Assembly: GCA_030737835.1 (NCBI GenBank)
Contig: CM060854.1
Coordinates: 6,272,860-6,336,859 of the forward strand
Source of the DNA: Acorus gramineus
Lineage: Eukaryota > Streptophyta > Magnoliopsida > Acorales > Acoraceae
Reading direction: 5' to 3'
DNA length: 64,000 nt
Shown here: piece after piece, positions 58,421 through 64,000 of the stretch
How the letters are laid out: every line of letters starts with the position of its first letter
Numbering within the stretch: position 1 is the stretch's first letter
Notes under the pieces: generated by a model
Databases searched by the model: none
Told to the model about the DNA's origin: nothing
The model's input: the letters and a program-made list of their open reading frames with translations, nothing else
Position numbers and translations under genes: made by a program

Positions 58421-59940
58421 AAAAAGAAAAAAAAAAAAAGGTGTGTACCCTAAATGTGGTTGGACCTATCATTTTCATTGTAAATTGAGGCCCATGTAAC
58501 CAATACAGATCTGGCCCATGGATTGAAACCCATCAACGAAGGTCTATCGGTATCATGGGCTTCGATCATACTTCACAAGTGATTCACTGTTGCACATTTT
58601 GAGATGTCTGTTTCATTTATATTCAAAGTTTATGAAAAATTATATTAGAAAATCTGATCACATATATAACAAATTTCATTAGTCAGATTTTTAACTGGCA
58701 TGTGATAACGGGCAAATTGCAGGGCACAATATAATAATAATATAATAATATAGAAGGCATAACTTACTCTGGAAAGGAATTTAATTGATGAGTCTTGAAT
58801 AGGTTGATTGTGATTTCTCACTCATTTGAAAATCTTTAAAATATTTCGATCCACTTTTAGGATGTTGGTTTTATTGTCTCTTTTTCATAAATTCATTTCA
58901 TCGTTTCCGTTTGAGGGCAAGGAATAAGCATAAGTTTTGATATTAATTCAAAAGGAGATTACAAAAAAATTTGAACACGTGCGCGCGCGCGCCCGCATAT
59001 AATTTTTAGGTAATATTTTTCAAATCTGACATGAACAATGAGTTCATAAGTAGAAAATGCATGAATAAAAATTAAGATTTCAATATTTCTCATTTTAAAA
59101 GTTCGGAAGAAGATTTCAATGTGGGGAGGCATCGCTGCCGTCCCGTTTTCCCCAGATTTTCCACATATGTAACAGTGAAGAAAGGCTATGCTCACGTGTT
59201 TAAATAGAACTCTCTTTTATTCTACACTTTTTTCATATTGTTTTGTTTTATTTTCATGTTTTTTATCTCCCTTTTTTTTTTTGGACATTGTAACTTCAAT
59301 ACATTAATACAATTGAGGTAACAATTGTCTACCAATTTCCATAAAAAAAAAAAATTCGGAAGAAGATAATGCCAGTACTATTTAAATTTTAAAAAATTAT
59401 GATTAATTATACAAAATGAATTTACAAAGAAAATATAAATATTTTATTATATATATAATAACTTAACACTGAAATGAATTTTACTGATTCAAAGTTGAAG
59501 TTGACAAGGATATTTTTCAAATAATTGATAGTATTAGAGAGGTTTAATAAAGTTTATATAATCCTCTCCCCAATGGAGGATAAGATTAACATGGAGGCAA
59601 GGACAAAATCTTACGTGCTCATGAATTAAACCAAACAAAAGAACAACACAAACAGTATAAATTAATAACTACGTAATGTTATCATATATTAAGTTAAAAC
59701 CAATGTCAGATGCAGAGGGTCTCCATACACCACTACATTCATCCTTCTGCATTTACAAAACTCTGAAACACCAGTATCTGTTCTCAGAGAAAATTACATA
59801 TATATAGACTTCCTATAGTTCACCTGTACTTTTCACTTTCAGAACTGTATAGACTTCCTGTACTTCTGCTATGTCATTCAGTTTTATCAAAATATAATTT
59901 AAAAGGTTTTCGTTGCAAAACCTGTCATTAGCTAATCACC
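58421..59940. other. AT-rich intergenic DNA and 3' flank of the kelch gene
   Basis: No gene recognised. Contains a short alternating CG tract (58978-58992, GTGCGCGCGCGCGCC) and poly(T) runs. The last few hundred bases probably hold the 3' untranslated region of the minus-strand kelch gene. Confidence 0.45.
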
Positions 59941-62900
59941 TTACAAAGCCATGGCTGAGAAGAAGCACCTTTTCTTAATCGCCTTTGATTTCATTAATTG
60001 CCAACCTGCGCCCTCCTTGTAAAACTCCACCTATATATTAAGAAGCCATTATTAATTGGAATAGAAACACAAAATACAAAGAAACTTTGAGGATCATGTC
60101 TTACACCAATCCATCAGCTAAGGTAGCGTTTGGAAACATGTTTGGATGATTTGCTTTTGCAAGACTCATACTTTAAGCTAAATGTGTTTCCAAACAACAC
60201 GGTTGTAGATTTTGAATAAAGCATATAAGTAAACAATTAGGCTCCATTTCTAACCAATTTTAAAAAACAACATTTTCATAGAAATTGCTCTCAAACAACT
60301 TTTTTTTATGAAAAACTATTTTGTTGAACTTTAATACATAAAAACAAATTTTGAACTGAAAAGCTAAAGTTAAAAATAAAATTTAGACCTCACTATGCAA
60401 TAAACAATTATCTGAAGACTGATTTTGCAATAATCAATTTGACAATCTATTACAAATAGGACCTCAGTTATAAATAGTAAAAAAAACGAGAAGTTTTTCA
60501 ATAATCAAATAAAAAAAATGTTTCCTAGAATCTAAATCCAAAAGCAGTTTTAAGTGAACCATTACACCACAATTTTGAATCAGAAGAGAGAGATCAAGAA
60601 ATGGCAGATCTATTCAATCCTCTTTTTTTTTTAGTAAAAATTGGGCCGAGTTAAATTGCAATTAGGGGGCTTTCGTACCTACTTCCACATGCTACTTTAA
60701 GTTTGCAAAACCAATGATTCCATAGAAACCAATATTTTGTACGTCTAGCTTGAGCAAGAGAGGAAAGTTGCATACAGATTCAGCAATGCTGCCACCATCT
60801 TTCAAGCCACCCATGGCAAAGATAGAACTTCCGAGCACTGTAACACCCGCATATCCCCTGATCTCATTCATTGGCTCCTCCATCATCCAAGAACCGGCAC
60901 GCAGATCAAACACTTCAACAGTTGACACCATGTTGATGCCATTGTGACCACCCAATGCATATCTGGAGATACAAATTTGAACAGTCACAAATTTTTAAAA
61001 ACTTTTTCATAGAAGGCTAAGCTCAATTAGTTTTTTCAAAAAAGCTACTTCCAACCAGTTTTTTTCATAAAAGATGCATTGTTGACTTTTCAATACATAA
61101 GAACCAAAATTTGAAACCAAAAATACATGTTTGGAACCAGTTATCTAAAAAAAACTGATTTTACAATAGCTTAGTCAATTTGACAATTGATTCCAAATGG
61201 GGCCTATGCTCAAAAACAAATCCATTCTTAACATAAAAAACAAACAACAGCAACTGCTTTGATGTGCAGAAGTTGAATTTCTACCAGATGTCCTGAAAGA
61301 AGAGAAAGGGAACATACAGCTTATCATTCAGTACTGCCACCGAATGGCAGCCTCTAATCGAATTCATGTTTGGCAGGTTGGCCCATAAACCTTCTCGAAC
61401 ATCCAACCGTTCAGCTGTCCTGAGCATAGAAAATGAGGAACATAAAGATTATCAGTAGTTAGGGAGTCCTGGCTATGCATGCAAACTGGAATTTTTTTTA
61501 TATTCAAAGAATACAAATTGGCAAATAAATGAATAGATATTTCAGTTGTTTGTTTAAGCTTTCTTGCTTATTCATTAACATCACAGCAAACCAAAATGCG
61601 TCCAGCTTCTCGTTAAACTTCTGTTCCATGGAATAAAAATGGGGACAGTATTTGTCATGGTTTGCTTAGTACAATTCATTTAACTATTAACTAGTGTTTT
61701 TTTTTTATTATTGTGGTAGTTAAGTGAAAAATGTGAAAAAAAAATTGTAACTACATGTGCAATAGTCCGATTGCATGCAAAGTGTCTGGTTCAGTCAATG
61801 ATTTTTTCAATGTAACTACATCAACCAAAATCCCCTTTTCGAGAAGTATGAGACATCTATGTCGTACAAGTAAGGAGATCTATTTATTGACAAGAAAAGG
61901 AACAAAAATTGAATAGTGATTGGATTCAATTTTAAGAAACTCAAAATTTCATGTGCATGTTATTATCAGAAGAGTAGGTTTTGATGAATCAAACACATAT
62001 AATGCAAACAAGTTATGGCCCATTTTTATTATAGTAGATGCTGATATATCTCTGTTTGTATTAACACACAGAAGTACATGCTCGCAATGTATGTCATATT
62101 TTAGTCTTCTAGATCCATGTTTGAACATTCACTGAAAATGAAGCCTAAGCTAGTAATGCATTTGGTAGTGAAAACTTGACTGGAAAGTGTTTGAAAAAAA
62201 AAATGCACAAATAAACAAAGATATAAAATGATTATGAGCCATCTTACTTCAAGTAATTCTTTCCGTCAAACCCCCCAACAGCATAAATCATGCCATTAAA
62301 TTCTGCTGCGGCAGGAGCAAATCGCTGAAAGTACAAAACAACAAGCACACTAGAGGCCTTAGCACTACTATTTATTTGACATGATTTATCATGATTTGAT
62401 CAAAATATAAAATTAGCATTTGATTGATCCCTAACAATGAAGCGTGAATGAAATTAAGTTTGTCTGGATTAACATCTTCCAATATTTACAATAATGATTA
62501 TGGTTATGTCTGCTCTGTGTCAAGAGGAAGCTTTTTTTTCATCATAACTAGATTTGTTTATAAGAGCATCACCCCTGGAAGTCTCTATGTTAGAGACCCC
62601 AAATCTTTAAAAAATACAAAAAATATGTGTGTATAAACACACACGCATGTATCTTAAAAAATACCAATAATGCTATTAGAGCACTATATCAAATACCAAG
62701 TCCAACCCAACATCTTTATATTCTTTTCTATTCTATTTTAAAATAATCTCTCTTGAAAAAAAATTGATAAATATAATCGTGGGAAGAATATTTTACTAAA
62801 TAAATGCAAGTAAACATTAATTGAATCAAACCAGTATTAATGAAAACAAACAAATGTTAATTACTTATATCTTAAAAAATTACTATTTTTATATATACTT

Positions 62901-64000
62901 TAAATGTATTCGATATTGATCTCATTGTAAATGTATTGAGAATATCTTTGCAATTGTACCAATTTTGTCAAAGAATAGATTCATATAATAAATGTTAACT
63001 TAAAAAATAAAAAAACAGAAATGAAAGTGAATCTCCTAATTGGGAGACTCATTCAAGAGTCACCAAATTTGAAGATCAAAACACACTCTCTAAAATGGAG
63101 ATCACATTTTGGAGTATGGTTGGAGTCTGACCATGCTCCATAACATGCTCTATAACGAAGTATATAGCACAGTTGGGGATGCTTTAAATCACTTTTTACT
63201 ATAAAAAAAACTTCAAACTGTTATGTGCAAGCTCTCTTACAAGAATGCAAACACTTCAACCAGCCAACTTCGAGTTTATTAAACATATACGGTTGACGCA
63301 AACCAAATGACTCCAGCATATATCATTCTTTATAAATCATACCTTTTGATGCATTTCTTGATTGATGATCCATCTATTCAGTGCTGGTTCAAACACTTCA
63401 ACATCCGAGAAACATTCACTCCCATTTCCACCACCAAGGGCAAAGATCTTATTATGTAATGTGGCTCCAGCTAAACTCCCCTTCTCCCGGTTCAAAGGAG
63501 CACACAAGGTCCACGCATCCTTTCTTGGGTTGTAACATTCAACTTCAATGAGATAACGTCACGCGTCATTGTGGTAGCAAAAAAATTAAAAGTTTTCTTG
63601 CACTAAGGGTCAATTTAGTAACTCTGATCTTCTTCCACAAGAATCTAGTTCTGATGGATGGGAAGGAGAAATCAAGTGAATTTTGCTTGGATTCCCAGGA
63701 AATGGCTACAGGAATGAAGAATTCCAAATGCCATTTACCTGGGTGCTCCAGCCAAAAAAAAATACAATGGTCACCAAAATGGCCCTAGAAGGGAAGTGTC
63801 AGGATAAAAGTTTGAACAAAGTACCTGTATTGTACCAGTTGGTTCCGTCTCCACCACCAAATACATATAAAATGCCACCTAAAGCCACTGCCGAGGCATA
63901 AGAACGAGCAAAACTCATTGGCCTAAGAGGTGTCAGTATATCATGTGAAGGTGCATAAGAATCCAATGTCGATAACCATGTATCACCATCAAAACCTCCA
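59941..64000 (-). CDS. Kelch-repeat protein, 3' part of gene (partial, continues beyond window)
   Basis: Visible exons on the minus strand: 64000-63825 (cut by the window edge), 63542-63343, 62324-62248, 61419-61318, 60962-60776 and 59941-60030 as the last, together about 276 aa plus stop. All junctions keep frame. At least five kelch-type repeats are visible, with their double-Gly turns: ILYVFGGGDGTNWYNTVECYNP, KIFALGGGNGSECFSDVEVFEP, MIYAVGGFDGKNYLKTAERLDV, KLYALGGHNGINMVSTVEVFDL and SIFAMGGLKDGG. These blades form a beta-propeller used for protein-protein contacts. The C-terminal tail VEFYKEGAGWQ...KKRCFFSAMAL resembles plant DCD-domain kelch proteins such as Arabidopsis At5g01660, so an N-terminal DCD domain may lie outside the window; that is inference. 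The last junction (AES/VEFYKEG) is the least certain. Introns carry MITEs, notably at 62564-63184. Confidence 0.88.
60237..60472. repeat. Dispersed repeat in a kelch-gene intron, copy 1
   Basis: Starts TAGGCTCCATTTCTAACCAA and ends CAATTTGACAATCTATTACAAATAGGACCT, forming weak terminal inverts (AGGCTCCATTT / AGGTCCTATTT). A related copy lies in the next intron at about 61016-61207, and a third near 41290-41525. Confidence 0.45.
61016..61207. repeat. Dispersed repeat in a kelch-gene intron, copy 2
   Basis: Shares TTCAATACATAAGAACCAAA and the right end CTGATTTTACAATA...CAATTTGACAATTGATTCCA with the copy at 60237-60472. Confidence 0.45.
62564..63184. mobile_element. Tourist-like MITE in a kelch-gene intron
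   Basis: TIRs GAGCATCACCCCTGG (left) and, inverted from the right, AAGCATCCCCAACTG. Flanked by TAA at 62561-62563 and 63185-63187. It is 621 bp, noncoding, and lies between the exons at 63343-63542 and 62248-62324. The GAGCATC terminus is shared with the element at 50405-50784. Confidence 0.65.

Noticed and set aside
1-64000. tRNA, rRNA, conserved miRNA and organelle-derived insertions
   Set aside because: I scanned for tRNA T-loop consensus, common plant miRNA cores and organelle-like gene runs and found none that held up; a covariance-model search would be needed to be sure.

Overview
This is nuclear DNA from a flowering plant. Coding regions are split by GT-AG introns, intergenic DNA is very AT-rich, and miniature DNA transposons, non-LTR retroelement tails and an LTR-like remnant are scattered through it. 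The genes belong to plant families: clade-E PP2C, CHX antiporters, a DUF4228/PADRE protein, a Tasselseed2-type SDR and a patellin. Several coding regions have strongly GC-rich third positions set in AT-rich introns and flanks. That pattern is common in monocots, so I favour a non-grass monocot, but this is inference.

Layout of genes. (1) 5623-7098 (+): intronless membrane-anchored methyltransferase-like protein with an FkbM-like C-terminal half. (2) 15306-17202 (+): five-exon PP2C phosphatase of 427 aa. (3) 18340-21645 (+) and (4) 23399-26254 (-): two convergent three-exon CHX-type cation/H+ antiporters (812 and 862 aa) with identical intron positions, an inverted paralogous pair. (5) 29874-30374 (-): small intronless DUF4228/PADRE protein. 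(6) 38630-40384 (+): two-exon Tasselseed2-like short-chain dehydrogenase of 296 aa. (7) 46188-48859 (-): four-exon patellin-6-like Sec14/GOLD protein of 421 aa. (8) 59941-64000 (-): 3' half of a kelch-repeat gene that continues beyond the right edge, six exons visible. I built the spliced models by hand from reading frame, splice sites and family alignment; every junction keeps the frame.

The space between the genes is repeat-dominated. Elements whose ends I could fix by terminal inverted repeats plus target-site duplications (TSDs) are: a MULE-like element (313-1216, 9-bp TSD); hAT-like elements (1467-2566, 3167-3948, 8772-9195, 9267-9983, 8-bp TSDs); a palindromic element (42030-42485); Tourist-like elements (45098-45527, 50405-50784, 62564-63184, TAA/TTA TSDs); and a poly(A)-tailed retroposon with an 18-bp TSD (22016-22284). 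Less certain are a LINE RNase H remnant (13582-14215), a tRNA-like SINE (about 40615-40800), a solo-LTR-like stretch (27436-28141) and two long-TIR elements (about 34470-35360 and 55240-56500). A second MULE-like copy at about 37504-38262 lies between two copies of a duplicated flank, one of which carries a further MITE while the other keeps the empty site.

The genes do not form a pathway. Individually they cover ion transport, phosphatase signalling, lipid binding and membrane traffic, and small-molecule oxidoreduction. I found no tRNA, rRNA, known miRNA, CRISPR array or bacterial-style operon, and no convincing new biological system. The most useful leads are the transposon insertion history, changes at key residues of the CHX and SDR proteins, and possible captured gene fragments inside two elements.
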